In this document: positions 46,916 through 57,740 of the stretch, in pieces
How the letters are laid out: every line of letters starts with the position of its first letter
Numbering within the stretch: the first letter of the stretch is position 1
Assembly (NCBI GenBank): GCA_035235625.1
Contig: CP141147.1
Location: forward strand, 12,451,001-12,515,000
Direction of reading: 5' to 3'
DNA length: 64,000 bases
DNA from: Saururus chinensis
Taxonomy: Eukaryota > Streptophyta > Magnoliopsida > Piperales > Saururaceae
Translations under genes and position numbers: made by a program
The notes under the pieces: generated by a model
What the model saw: only the letters and a program-made list of their open reading frames with translations
Database searches by the model: none
What the model was told of the DNA's origin: nothing

Positions 46916-47250
46916 CAAGCAGAGGATATCGAGGTGTCCTCGCAAAGATGTTAGCGATAATTGTAGCTAGACTTGAGAATCTAGATAGGCATCAAATCCA
47001 GCTAATGTGCCGCCCCACCGCCTCCACCATCGTTTGCGTGGAAGAAGCGGATGAAGCAGTTCATACTGAAGGCCTTTCATTGCAAAAAGAAGCCGTTCCA
47101 GCAGAGTCTGTCGACTGCCTGTGCTTCTGGCCAGGCCAGCTGCTCCTGCCAGTGCAGACAGGCTCCCAAGAGGCAGCTTGTCGCCATGAAATTTGAATAG
47201 ACCTCTAGCGGTAGGAAGAAGCCCCACCATCGCCCCTTCGCTGCGCCCAC
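46916..47250 (+). pseudogene. E-family leader / 5' ORF relic (E2 copy)
   Basis: An 82-codon frame (46948-47196) includes EEADEAVHTEGLSLQKEAV, aligning with EEEDESIQMGGLSLQTEPV in E1. The shared segment follows the primer site in E1, where gag would start. Its function is unknown. Confidence 0.5.
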
Positions 47251-47900
47251 TTCGCTTGGCTTTTTTGGCGTTAGCAGCCGAAAAGATAGGGAAGAAGGTA
47301 GGTATGCCATGGGACTACGTTCCAGTCGTCGGAATGGCCTCCACTCCCATAGCTAGTTTGCTTTGCCCCCATCTCTGCACGAGTCTTAGTGCCCCGTTGC
47401 CTGGACCCCGACCTCATCCTTCCCTGCCCATTCACCTCCACTCAGATGGCCGCATTGGTTCGTCAGACGGGAACTTTGCCGCTCTTGCCTTCTTTTTTTG
47501 TCTAGTTGAATCCCTCTGCTGGCTGTCATGCCACTCCATCTAGGAAAAATCTTCTATTGCATGATTCTCACAGGCGATTTCTCTGTCTTTGCGAAAATCT
47601 CTTGCCCAGCTCCCTTTACATCAATCCCTCCAATCACGGCTATGGCAACTTTCCGCTGGATCAGTATGGAGGATGCGCTACATCCCTGGATTTTCATAGG
47701 TGATAATCTCAGTCGATTTTGGCTATATTGGAAGGTTTTAGATTTCTAGCAGGAGGTAAAGGGGAATCGCCACCTGCTTACGTCTCTGCCTGATTTGTCT
47801 ACTACGGTTACAACTTTGGGTCTTTGTTTTCTAGCCATGGCTGCTAATAACGTTGGTGCTAAGGTTGGTGGTAATGCGGGGATGGGGGGGTGTTCTCTCC
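47251..47900 (+). other. E2 interior, unassigned
   Basis: Open but unrecognised frames. HSDG near 47435 and GGCTATGGCAACTTTCC near 47637 resemble E1 sequence (minus strand near 11320 and 10710), so at least part is element sequence. 47770-47836 has the look of a transcript leader ending at an ATG (47837), but the following frame shifts after about 20 codons. Confidence 0.35.
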
Positions 47901-48510
47901 GACTACCATATGCTCAATGAATTGCTCCAGAGTTTCCAGGCCGCCACCTATTATGATATTGATCTTGATCGTCGGCAGCTGAGTTACTCTAATGAATCTT
48001 TTCAGTTAGGGAGGTAGAAGTCCGATGAAGAAGGACCAGGTAATTGGTCTTTAGAATTTGGTAATGATACTTTTGCTATTTGAAATTGGGAGCAGAAAGA
48101 GGGCATTAGCCGAGATGGGAACTTGAAGCAATCCACTCAAATAATTTTTGCTTCCATTGACCAAAGGAGTGAGAGGCCTACAGGTGAAAGTGCATGCACA
48201 ACAATCGTTGTTGTTATAGCCGACTGGTTTCAGTCTAACAAAGACAAGCTACCATTCAAGTCCCAATTTGATAGCCTCATTAGAGAAGGCTCCCCTGAAT
48301 GGCGAGACCTCTATGGGAATGAAGGCTATCCGGAGAGAATTCCTAAAAACATTTTGCTTTTGAAACTATCCTGCAGGCCAAAATTTGTCCCCTGTTAGTG
48401 GTTCCAGACATATCCTTCATTGGTTTTTCCATCTTACTAATGGAGCAGGGGGTGGGTTTGATTTTCTTCATGGTTCCACTGTAGAGAATTCAATTATCAC
48501 CCCGGCCAAT
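47901..48510 (+). pseudogene. Captured fragment of a plant EEIG1/EHBP1-type (NT-C2) protein
   Basis: One frame, with stops at about 48018 and 48081, runs from 47901 to 48395. It includes FASIDQRSERPTGESACTT, VIADWFQSNKDKLPFKSQFD and SLIREGSPEWRDLYGNEGY. Two further frames continue the same protein: LQAKICPLLVVP near 48375, then GGGFDFLHG near 48455. From memory this matches the conserved C-terminal half of a plant family with an N-terminal C2 domain, whose biochemical role I do not know. It has no intron-like gaps, several stops and shifts, and lacks the C2 part. I infer an RNA-mediated capture. The family call is moderately sure; that it is a plant gene relic is more secure. Confidence 0.6.
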
Positions 48511-48597
48511 TGTCTATAGATTATTACAGTTTTGTTGCAAAGCATGCAAGACGTTCCAAATGCTGCTAAAAAGGCTTGTGGAGCCCTTTACTTTCTT

Positions 48598-49802
48598 GCC
48601 CAACCTGATTTTGCTATGGCTTATGGCAATCTAGCGAGCATCTATTATGAATAGGGCCAGCTAGAGATGGCGATTCTTCATTACAAGCAAGCCCTTGCTT
48701 GTGATTCAAAATTCTTAGAGGCCTATAATAATCTGGGCAATGCATTAAAAGATGCTGGCAGAATCGATGATGCAATAAACTGCTATCAGTCTTGCTTAGC
48801 TCTCCAACTTAATCATCCTCAAGCTCTGGCCAAAATGGGGAACCTTTATATGGAACTGAACATGATAAGTGCTGCTGTGACTTTCTATATGGCTACACTG
48901 GCTGTTACAAATGGAATCTCTGTTCCTTTCATCAACTTAGATTTTATTTATACACAATAGGGACATTATGCAGATGCCATATCAAACTATAATGAGGTCC
49001 TACGTATAGATCCTATAGAAGCAGATGGACATATTAACCGGGGAAACACTTTCAAAAAAAATGATAGGGTTCGTGAAGCAATTCACGACTATTTCAGAGT
49101 TGTAGCTATCTGGCCAACTATGGCTACAACTTATGCATATCTGGCTTCGGCTTACAAGAACAATGGTCATGTGGGGGTTGCCATGAGGATCTACACTCAA
49201 GCATTGCTTTTAAGGCCTGACTTTCCAGTGGCAACATGCCCTTTTGCATACTCTTCAGGTTGTCTGCACCTGGGAAGACACGGAAAGAAAGTTTCTAGAA
49301 GTTGAAGGAATGTTACGTAGTCAAATCTAGAAGTCTCTTCTTTCAAATGTTCAACCATGTCCTGCCATAGCTTATCCAATTGATCCAATGCTTGCACTGG
49401 AAATCAGTCGCGAAGATGCTGTACAATGTTCTATGCTTTCGTCGTGTTCTGGCATTTCTCCTTGTATACATCCACCTCCCTTACCAGCAAAAAGTGAAGC
49501 TGGAAGTGCGGGAGTGAGGATTGGATATGTGAGCAGTGACTTTGGTAATCACCAAAGTGATACAATGCTTGCACAAACGAGAATACATAGAGGTCTTCTA
49601 TTATGCATTCAGCCAAAGTGAGGGCAGTGACTGGAGACAGCTAATCCAATCTGAAGTGCACTTTGTAGATATGTCATCCTTGTCTTCTGACATGATTGTA
49701 GGACTGATTAATGAGGCTAAGATTCAGGATTTGTTAACTTAAATGCCTACACCAAGAGCGCAAGGAATGAAATTTTTGGCATACAGTCGGTGCCCATTCA
49801 AA
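48598..49802 (+). pseudogene. Captured fragment of SECRET AGENT-like O-GlcNAc transferase
   Basis: The fragment covers the TPR region and the start of the catalytic region. AMAYGNLASIYYE (48613 on) is followed by repeats such as AILHYKQALACDSKFLEAYN, YADAISNYNEVLRIDP and RIYTQALLLRPDFPVATC, then TWEDTERKF, PMLALEIS, VRIGYVSSDFGNH (49515-49555), DWRQLIQSE and ARNEIFGIQ. This order is that of plant OGT (SEC), a cytosolic/nuclear enzyme that adds O-GlcNAc to proteins. Stops at 48652 and 48958 and frame changes near 49240, 49330 and 49560 disable it, and most of the catalytic domain is absent. It is continuous with no intron-like gap, though the plant gene is intron-rich. It ends at a run of ten A (49800-49809). 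Confidence 0.85.
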
Positions 49803-49809
49803 AAAAAAA

Positions 49810-50054
49810 TCATGTTGTTGTGGACCTAGTTTGCCAGCTCAAGAGGTCAAATTATGGGCTTTACCACAACTTGCCATCCTTCGGGGTGGACTTTGCGTGA
49901 GTTTGACCCTACTCGGATCTATCAGTAGTAGCTTCATATATGAGCTGGGTCTTCCGTTTGCTCTATCATCGTACAGTTCAAGACCGACAGTTCACAACGG
50001 AGCTGTGGTGGACCCAATGTTTGGAGTTTACGGTCACCTCGAGGACGAGGTGAT
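49810..50054 (+). other. E2 interior, 3' part
   Basis: No resemblance to SEC continues past the A run. A frame ending GHLEDEVMRKQGGM leads into the LTR. HLEDEV-type tails are typical of the end of chromovirus integrases, so this is probably the vestige of one. Confidence 0.4.
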
Positions 50055-50071
50055 GCGGAAGCAGGGTGGAA
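50055..50071 (+). other. Polypurine tract of E2
   Basis: GCGGAAGCAGGGTGGAA directly precedes TGTTGTGCACG. It nearly equals the tract of the chromovirus at 3769 (minus strand). Confidence 0.75.
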
Positions 50072-50401
50072 TGTTGTGCACGTTTTGGGGTTACCACTAG
50101 GGGGCCATGTGCTAGGGTAATTAGGTAATTATGTAATATGGGCATTTAGGTAGGTTAATTAGCATATTAGTGTTTTATTTTAATTATGTTATTGGGCCTT
50201 AGGCGCATGTTAGTGAGCCCACGTATTTCTTCTATTTAAATGTAAGGGCTACGTCCTAATTGGATTAGTTAATGATTAATTATCTTATCTTCACCCCTTT
50301 CTTCTCTGCATCACCCCTTTCTGTCTAGCGGCCAGTTATCCCCTCTCCCGTTTCCCGGCCTCCCTGCGCTGCTCCCTTCCCCTACGTCGGTTGCCACAAC
50401 G
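50072..50401 (+). repeat. 3' LTR of E2
   Basis: Begins TGTTGTGCACG and ends GTTGCCACAACG, where E1 has ...CCACAACA; the last base looks mutated. About 330 bp against 398 in E1, diverged in the middle (GGGCCTTAGGCGCATGTTAG against CCTAAGGCCTACACC in reverse). Confidence 0.65.
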
Positions 50402-50769
50402 GTATTTAATTTTGTGATGCCTGATGTATGTAATAGTTGTTTGGTAAAAATACGTTTGTATCTGATTGTATTGGAATAATATTTTGAATGTTATCCCATC
50501 GTACATAGGCAACCAACAACAATGCAATGTTGGCTCAATCCAAATTAATCATAATTATAAGTTTCATTCTGACTTACATGTGACGAATATTGAAGCTTCG
50601 TTGTGTGTATATAAATGTTACAACTTGAGTCTATGTACAAGGATGCTTTGAAGCTCCATAGTATATAGATGAATGTTTTACCTCTCGCACACAGATGATG
50701 ATTCCTTGTTTGAGGAAGAAATTTTTTATTTGAGATTTTCTGGACCACGGTTTGGGTCAGGGTGTTACA
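50402..50769 (+). repeat. 5' LTR remnant of D
   Basis: The 3' ~240 bp (CCAAATTAATCATAATTATAAG to TTCTGGACC...GGTGTTACA) match the LTR end at 58905-59128. The sequence at 50402-50500 does not match the sister LTR. Confidence 0.65.
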
Positions 50770-50770
50770 A

Positions 50771-50783
50771 ATGGTATCGAAGC
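50771..50783 (+). other. Primer-binding site of D (initiator tRNA-Met)
   Basis: ATGGTATCGAAGC, one or two bases inside the LTR end and close to TGGTATCAGAGC, sets the plus orientation of D. Confidence 0.75.
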
Positions 50784-50799
50784 ATTGATCTGTCTTTGA

Positions 50800-52140
50800 G
50801 AGCATAATGTTTATTAATGATATTGATATAATATGAATTCTAAATTTAAATTTTATATAATTTGAATTATCTATTCTAACTGTGTTGTCATTAATTCGAA
50901 ATGAATTCTGATTTTAAATCTAAAATAATTTAAATTTTATGTTATGAATACGTTGTTGAGTTCCAATTTTGAGCTTTCGTAAGATTTAATGTAAACTCTA
51001 ATTTTGAACTTTCTATTCCACACATGTGACATTGAATTTAATGCACACTCTTATTTTAAGAACTCCAATTCTCAAGCAGATTTTAAATGTCTATTAGCTT
51101 GCTTTGCAAGAGATTTAATACAAAGATCAATTTTATGAATTTCAATCTTGTATAAAAAATTATTTGAAAATTTTGTTAGGAATAAGTTATATTAGATTTT
51201 GACTTGTAATTCTGTTCTGCTAGTGTGATATTAAAATTGCATCAAACTCTAATTTTGACAAATTCTGATTTTTTTTATTAAGAGTAATTTTAAATTTTTA
51301 TCTTGTATGTATGTATCAGCTTGAAGGCAAACTTAGACTTTATAAATGATGATTTTAAATAATTTTAAATTAGAATTGATCTAAAAGTTTTGCTTTGAAT
51401 GTGTTGCATCTGATTTAATAGGAATTTTAATCAAAAAATCATTCGAGATTTCCATTCGCCATGTGTTGCATAGGATTTGATGCGAACATTGATTTGATGA
51501 TTTTTAATTTTGAATCAGATTTTTTTTAGTTTTTATCTGAATATGTTACATAAGGTTTAGATTATGTTTTAACTAAGAAAATGGATTTAATATGAGCTTT
51601 GCTTTTGAACTTTTCATTTTGTATATATGACATCGGATTTTATATGAGTTCTGATTTCATGAATCTAATTTTTAATTGTAAGCTATATAAAAATTCTTTT
51701 CTCACTAAGCTTATTTATATTTAATTTAGAATTCCATTTTGCATGTGTTACATCAAATTTAAGGTGGATTTCAATTTCTCCCAATTTCAATTTTTCATGA
51801 GAATGAATTGAAATTTTATTTTGCATGTGTGGCTTCAAATTTAATTTGAAACTTTGAATTTTACGAATTTAAATTTTGAATATGACTCGATAAAAATTTT
51901 TGTTATGAATTCATTCATGATTTTTTTAAATACTTTCAGTGACTTCAATTTCAAATGTGTTTTAAATTATGGTAGAATTATCACGAGGTAACCACGAACT
52001 GCTCATGGTATGGGACATGAGGCACTAGTGAAAACATTATGGTTAATTCTACTTGAGTACTAAAATAAAATTTTATTTTGAATTATTCATTTTAGAAAAT
52101 GTTTTTGATTCAGAAATTATTTTGTTTTCAAAGGCAGTAG
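50800..52140 (+). repeat. AT-rich leader of D with degenerate repeats
   Basis: No coding. Loosely periodic blocks recur with GAATTTTGAATTT-type words and (T/C)ATTTTG(C/T)ATGTGTTACAT...ATTTAATG at about 51010, 51400, 51460, 51610, 51740 and 51820. No fixed period is readable by eye. Confidence 0.5.
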
Positions 52141-52781
52141 AATTACTATGGCACCAAATGTTCATGGTATGGGATATGAGACACTAGCAAAAAACTCATG
52201 CCCAGCTTCCTCTCTTGAAGCCGTCCCTGCACTCGAGACACTAGCAAGTTCCCTACACTTCGGACGATTTTTTCCTACACTTCGGCTACACCTTGCAGCT
52301 CCCACTGACAAGTTCACACCATGACATTGGTCTTCGACACTCTTCTCTATCCCCTTGACATCACCGAGGAATCGAATGCAGCCCCCACTTATAACAAAGC
52401 TCATGATAGCAATGCAGCGACATCCTCGACATGTCCCGTAACTTCTGGGTCTTCACCGTTCAAAGTTCCTGGCCACCCTATTTAGTTGAATTTCCCCTCA
52501 CGATATGTTTCAGAGGCCTACTCCACCCTAGGAGCAGCGACTTTGCTCAAGCTTTGTGTGAGCGGTGTGATCACCAAGTTACTACACCACGCTTAATGCA
52601 GCATACCATTAGATTTCTGCTCACGATCCCCTCCAGCGGTCTACTCCACCCTAGGAGCAGCAACGTTGCTCAAGCTTCACATAACAACTTGGTTACCAAA
52701 CTCCTACACTGCTCAGGATGCAACAATCTCCTTGCGTATGTTGCCGGCCGACGAAGGAGGCCCTCTGTGCCTAGCTATTAG
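52141..52781 (+). other. D interior with a ~123-bp tandem duplication
   Basis: CTACTCCACCCTAGGAGCAGC...TTGCTCAAGCTT occurs at about 52520-52557 and again at about 52641-52678, each preceded by CTCACGAT. TTCATGGTATGGGATATGAG at 52160 repeats a motif at 51999. No protein family is recognised. Confidence 0.5.
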
Positions 52782-52786
52782 GCCAC

Positions 52787-54226
52787 TGATAAGTATGAAA
52801 TATATATCTATTTTATATGCCTTTTTACCTTATTTGCTAGTATAGATTAGGTTAATTAAGAGTAGTTATGGTTTATTTAAATTAAGATAGATATTAATAT
52901 TTTAGTTTTATTATTAATTAATTTTGGGAATTATTAGTAGTTTTAGTATGTATTTAAATAAAGTTGGGATTTTAATTACGTTCTACATGTCTAAAATGTG
53001 GTGTTTTTATGTTTTGTAGGTAAAATGCACTTATCGAAGTACTTGGACAATGTTTGGAATCATTCAAAATACTCTTGTTATGCTTTTAAATAAGTTGGAC
53101 AACTTTTCGGAGTTACAAACAAGTTAGAAATTAATATGGACATGAAAGAAAGAGCTTAATGAACAGAAATTGGACATAAAACTAAACAAAACTGTCCAGA
53201 GTGCAGAAGCAGTGTAGCCGATTGAATGAGGCATTTTGAGGATCAAATGGGATAACGTGATGTGGGAGACATATGCCGTATAGGTGATCAAACGAAAATG
53301 TATGGCAATCGATCGGGATAACGCGCAGTTTCCTAGTTTAAGCCAATTTTCAATTCTTTTCATATTAAACTTCTTCCTACGGTTCTTATACCTATATAAA
53401 GACATATTTGGCTCAAAATTGGGGGATTCTAGTAGATTTTCTGAAGAGAAAAATAAAGAAGAAGATGGAGAAGAACTCAAAGCTTTTAATGGAGATTGAA
53501 GTGCTTTCTTCTACAATGGAAGGATAGACTTTTCTTTTAATTAGGAGTTGATGAAGCTATAGATAAGTTTCAATTTCTTTTATTTTTAATTTAGATCTCA
53601 GATGTGAATGATGAGAATTGTATGATAAGGATTTCCTTTTTAATGGAAGAGCTTTTAAACTTTATTCAATTCTATGTTGATTTATTGTCTTGTAGATGAT
53701 AGATTGATGTGGTTTTGATATTTACATCGATTCTAATTTTTGTAATTTAGATGAGATGGTCATGCAATAGTTTTAATGTTCAGATAATTAATGAATTGGA
53801 TGAGTTATACTAAGATTAGATGAGTCGTGCCTATAGCTAGTTTAGTGTAGATGATTTGTGCTATTGTCAAAGTTAGTTCATGCCATGAATTTAATTAATG
53901 ATTCTTTCTGAATAAATTATAGCTTGTAATTGAGAATACTTGTTCAAATTCACACTAGATTTAGATTAAAAGTTAAGGAATTGTTATGGTTCTATAGTAG
54001 ATTCGATTTCCTAAGTAAATTCCATTATATTAATCTCTTGCTTTTAAACTAGTTGATTCCTTTCTTTTGCTTAATTTAAGTTTAAGTTGTTTTTAGTTTG
54101 TGATTAAAAAAATTTCTTTTTAGATTTAGTAATAATTTATCCATCACTGAGGTTCGACAACCCTTAAATACTTATCCTAGTACAATTACCTTGTATACTT
54201 GGAAAGGGTTTAATTATAAATGATCA
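52787..54226. repeat. Solo LTR, 1440 bp, TSD GCCAC
   Basis: GCCAC at 52782-52786 and 54227-54231 flanks TGATAAGTATG...AAATGATCA. The terminal region CATCACTGAGGTTCGACAAC...TTGTATACTTGG resembles LTR ends of Tat/Athila-type Ty3 elements as I remember them. There is no interior, so it is a recombined solo LTR inside element D. Confidence 0.85.
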
Positions 54227-54231
54227 GCCAC

Positions 54232-54926
54232 TTGCCCAAACTAGCCAACCAAGATGGGTGCCGCCCTGCCAACCAACTGTGGCATATAGGGCCATGTTTA
54301 GCAACCCAGGGGTGAGAACACGTTCTGTTCAAACACCCCGATCAAACATGCTCCGGATGCACCGCTTGCATGCTCACCCAATGATCATGGGTGGGAGAGT
54401 TTTCCTCCTGTTCACCCAAATAACTGTGCTGCCTCTTGCCGCATCAGCTCCCAACCAAAGGCACGGTGATTTCTGCCCTCATGTGCCAAACTTTCCTTTC
54501 CGTTTTCTTTTCTTTTTTTTCTTCCTTTTTCCAAACATCGGCAGCACACTTGATGCCAAATGGGTCATATCTCACCCGTCTTCACATCTCTTTTCAACAC
54601 TTGGACCGGATAGTATCCACTATGCTCAAGCCCCATAATTCACTGTTCGTTGCCCCAAGAAGCCCAATCCCAGGATCAATGTCTTTCCATGTGCCAATTC
54701 GCACTACACTAAGTTCAGGCTGAAACTGCCCACTAATGAGTCCCATACCTCGTTAGCAAGAAGAGCTCGACCAACCTTGGTGATACTCTTTGTTCACAAC
54801 AGGGCTGCATGTTCACGCACAACATGATTGCCCCACATAGGGCTCAATTTCAGCCATCAACATGGTTCAATATGCTTGTCCACCCACAACACCATTAGGT
54901 AGAGAGGGTACAAAGATTCACAAGGC
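54232..54926 (+). other. D interior between solo LTR and chromovirus insertion
   Basis: A pyrimidine-rich stretch lies near 54495-54535. Short frames (54258-54638) are not recognised. I see no domain or repeat. Confidence 0.35.
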
Positions 54927-54980
54927 TTCTTTGATGTGCCCGATGTGGGCACAATCAGTACCTAGGAGTTCTACGCAGCA

Positions 54981-56225
54981 AAGCAACCTAAAGACATGAA
55001 AGACTAGGTGGACCATGGAATCCAACAGCAGGGCAAGGCGGTAAGCCACCGGACCAATACTCTCCTCTACAGCATAAGGGCCAGGGAAGCGGGGGGCGAG
55101 CTTGGTGTGCTTGGGCTGAAACAAGGAGATTTGGCACTGAGGAAGAGCAGAGACATAAACCAAGTCGCCTACCACGAACTCCAGTCAGTGTGATGACCAT
55201 CATAAATTTGCTTCATCCTATTCTAAGTCGAAGACAAGTTCTCCTTAAGCTGTCTAAGAACCTCATCTCGTGTCTGGAGCATATAATTGACCTCAGCCAC
55301 CGAAGAACGATGGGGAACATACGATAACACCATCGGGGGCAGCCTTCCATACAGCACCTCAAAAGGAGTGAAACCGACACAAGTATGATAAGCGGTATTA
55401 TAAGACCACTCCGCTCAAGGAAGAAGCTGAAGCCATTGGCGGGGCTGAGACATAGTGAAACATCGTAGGTACTGCTAATGTGCAAAGAGGTGCCCTGTAA
55501 AGTGAAGAACTCCTGCCAAAACTGAGATATGAAAACCCGGTCAATTAGAGACAATTGTGTGAGGCATACCGAGTAATTTGGCCACCTCCCACACATAGAG
55601 TTCTACCATTGACTTGCCGGTTAAGGGATGTCCCAGAGCACAAAATGGGCATACTTGGACAGCCGGTCCACCACCACCATAATCACCGACTTGCCCTGCA
55701 CAAAGGGCAAGGCCTCAACGAAGTCCATGGAAATGTCCTCCCAAACCTTATCGGGAATAGGCAAGGGCTGAAGAAAACCCGCAGGAGATGCCATGGCGGC
55801 TTTAGCTCTCTGACAAACATCACAAGCGGCCACATACTCAGTAACAGCCCGGCGAATACCCTAACACATAAAGCTTTGACTGACCCGCTTATAAGTGCGG
55901 AGTGCTCCCTCATGATTGGCCATGGGAGTGTCATGGAAGTGGGAGAGGATGCGCCAATGAAGATCATCAACATCGGGATCCCATAGGTGGTCCTTCCAAA
56001 AGAGAAGGGTATCCTTCCATGCAAAGAAGGGCCGAGCAGCTGGATCGGTCTGGAGGGAAGTAATCAAGGTGCGGGTCGGAGGGTACGACTGTTTTAACTC
56101 AGCGAGGAAGGGGCAATCCGGACTGGATAGAACTAAACACGAACCTAGGGAAGAACAGCGAGAAAGGGCGTCTGCCACGGTGTTTTCCAATCCTTTCTTG
56201 TACACGACCTCATAATCATAGCCAA
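54981..56225 (-). pseudogene. Integrase relic of second chromovirus
   Basis: Minus strand, 56205 downward: VADALSR (end of RNase H), then LHWRILSHFHDTPMANHEGA, CDVCQRAKAAMASPAG, the first catalytic Asp in WEDISMDFVEALPFVQG and VVDRLSKYAHF. After shifts comes QFWQEFF. The C-terminal MVGDLVYVSALPQC and KLAPRFPGPYAVEESIGPVAY (55175-55040) is the GPY/F module. Several stops and frameshifts are present. The chromodomain and 3' LTR body are deleted. Confidence 0.8.
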
Positions 56226-56700
56226 GAAGCTTGCTGATCCACCGCTACTGTGACAGAGTGGACAACCACTATTCGAGGAAATACTTCAGGGGCTGGTGGT
56301 TAGTACGAATCAAGAACCTGCAGCCAAGCAAATAAGGCCACCACTTGTCGACTGCAAGGACGATGGCCAACATCTCCTTCTCATAACGAACAAGGATAGG
56401 GAGCGGCCAGCAAATGCTTTGTTGAAGTAAGCAATGGGGTGCTCATCCTGTAGTAACACTGCCCCTAACACTGCCCCAAGGCTAGCATCAAAAGCATCCA
56501 TCTCCACTACAAAGGACCTGCTAAAATCCGGAAGGATTAGAATAGGGGCGGACGCTATAGCCCTCTTTAGTTCGGCGAAGGCCGCTTGGGCAACCTCAGA
56601 CCAGCTGAATGCCCCCTTCTTCAAGAGCTCTATAAGGGGGCGAGCAATCTCGCCATAGTGGTTAATGAACCTCCGATAGTAGCCAGTGAGACCGAGGAAG
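56226..56700 (-). pseudogene. RNase H and RT-connection relic of second chromovirus
   Basis: The frame at 56624-56310 reads FSWSEVAQAAFAELKRAI, SAPILILPDFSRSFVVEMDA, LGAVLLQDEHPIAYFNKAFA, the RNase H start with the first catalytic acidic residue. Upstream (56690-56630) GLTGYYRRFI is recognisable on the minus strand. LGAVLGAV looks like a short local duplication. It is joined directly to LTR sequence at about 56702. Confidence 0.8.
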
Positions 56701-56701
56701 C

Positions 56702-57011
56702 CTCGATGTGGGCACGATTAGTACCTAGGAGTTCTACGCAGGGAAAGGGAAAGAAGAGGGAAGAATGGGAAGAATAATGAGTCTTCTATTGCATAACCTG
56801 ATCTAGGGAGGGAGATGACCCTCTTATGGGGAGTCGCGCCCTCCTACATTGGGAGACATGCAGCTAATGGGCCTGGCTATCCCATGGTCCACTAGCGAGC
56901 CATCACAGTTCAATAACCAAATACAAATGCAAATCATCCACTAACATAAGGGAAACTAGCCTAATGTACCGAAATAAAGATAAAGGATGAATCATGTGAA
57001 TGTGCACAACA
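56702..57011 (-). repeat. 5' LTR of second chromovirus (inner end missing)
   Basis: From GATGTGGGCACGATTAG to GTGAATGTGCACAACA it aligns with the 5654-5969 LTR. The first ~12 bp of the plus-strand LTR (TGTTGTGCC...) were lost at the deletion junction. Confidence 0.8.
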
Positions 57012-57016
57012 TTCCT

Positions 57017-57728
57017 GCCATTGATACCTCCCATACCACACCGTTTGCAAGGGTTTGCCACCATTCACAACATTTTTGAGTCCCAACACAACTCAATGTA
57101 GCTTCAACAACATCACACACCAATGACCAGGGAACAAGAGCACTACTCCATGAGGACCTTGTAAAACTTGTGCCCTTGTCACGGGGACGCTAGGGGAATG
57201 CCTATCGTGCGGGACTCGCAAGACCAAATAACCAAGCGAGTAAGCCATTCTTCGTCAAAGTCATAGCCTCGTGCCATTCAATCAAGCGTCCGGCCCGCAA
57301 AGCCAAGCAACGAACCCATCCCAAGGCATACGTGCAAATGTGCTGGGACATCTCCCAAGTGGGCTGTCCAGAGGGGGACACCTCCTTGTGATGCACGGAT
57401 CTAACTTAGGCAACTCAGACATCCGAACATTCCGTCTCAGCCAAGTGTATGCAAGGGTCTTTGTATCCAACATGGCCATAAGGCCGGACGGCAGCCCGAT
57501 AGGTCGGAGAGCCCCATCCCCTAGAGGATGAGGCTCCTGGCATGACAGCTAGCAACACAACAAGCCTTCCAAGTTAGCCAGTTGCAAGGATAGACATCAT
57601 ACTAACAGCTCACCATGTCCCTCCCTATATAGCATAAGAGATTTTTCCCATTTCTCTAGAGTGGCAGCCAAAGTGGTTGTTTTCCAAAAGGCCCGAGATC
57701 ACTCCCAAGGACACTCTAAGACTATATA
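57017..57728 (+). other. D interior, 3' part
   Basis: Mixed-composition sequence without recognised coding. Short frames on both strands at 57200-57530 match no family I know. It ends at a purine-rich tract (57729-57740, GGGGGGAGGGGA) that could be D's polypurine tract. Confidence 0.35.
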
Positions 57729-57740
57729 GGGGGGAGGGGA

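Larger units (their letters stand above)
46916..50401 (+). mobile_element. Non-autonomous LTR element E2 with captured host-gene fragments (5' end lost)
   Basis: The right end is defined by a polypurine tract (50055-50071) and an LTR (50072-50401). The left end is cut by the Tekay-like element. The interior holds the E-family leader shared with E1, then two degenerate plant-gene fragments, then GHLEDEVMRKQGGM, the family's conserved tail before the LTR. There is no retroviral pol. Confidence 0.7.
54932..57011 (-). mobile_element. Second deleted chromovirus (integrase/RNase H part), TSD TTCTT/TTCCT
   Basis: Same family as 3430-5969. The plus-strand left end TGATGTGCCCGATGTGGGC (54932) is the mutated LTR terminus, and the LTR breaks at about 54980 straight into integrase. 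The right LTR spans about 56702-57011 and abuts the RNase H/RT junction, so primer site, gag, protease and RT are missing. Flanks TTCTT (54927-54931) and TTCCT (57012-57016) differ by one base. Confidence 0.75.

Noticed and set aside
48598-49802. A functional O-GlcNAc transferase gene
   Set aside because: Stops, several frame changes and loss of most of the catalytic domain; it is embedded in a retroelement.
54258-54723. Plus-strand frames of 126 and 95 codons
   Set aside because: Overlapping frames, a pyrimidine-run artefact, and no family resemblance.
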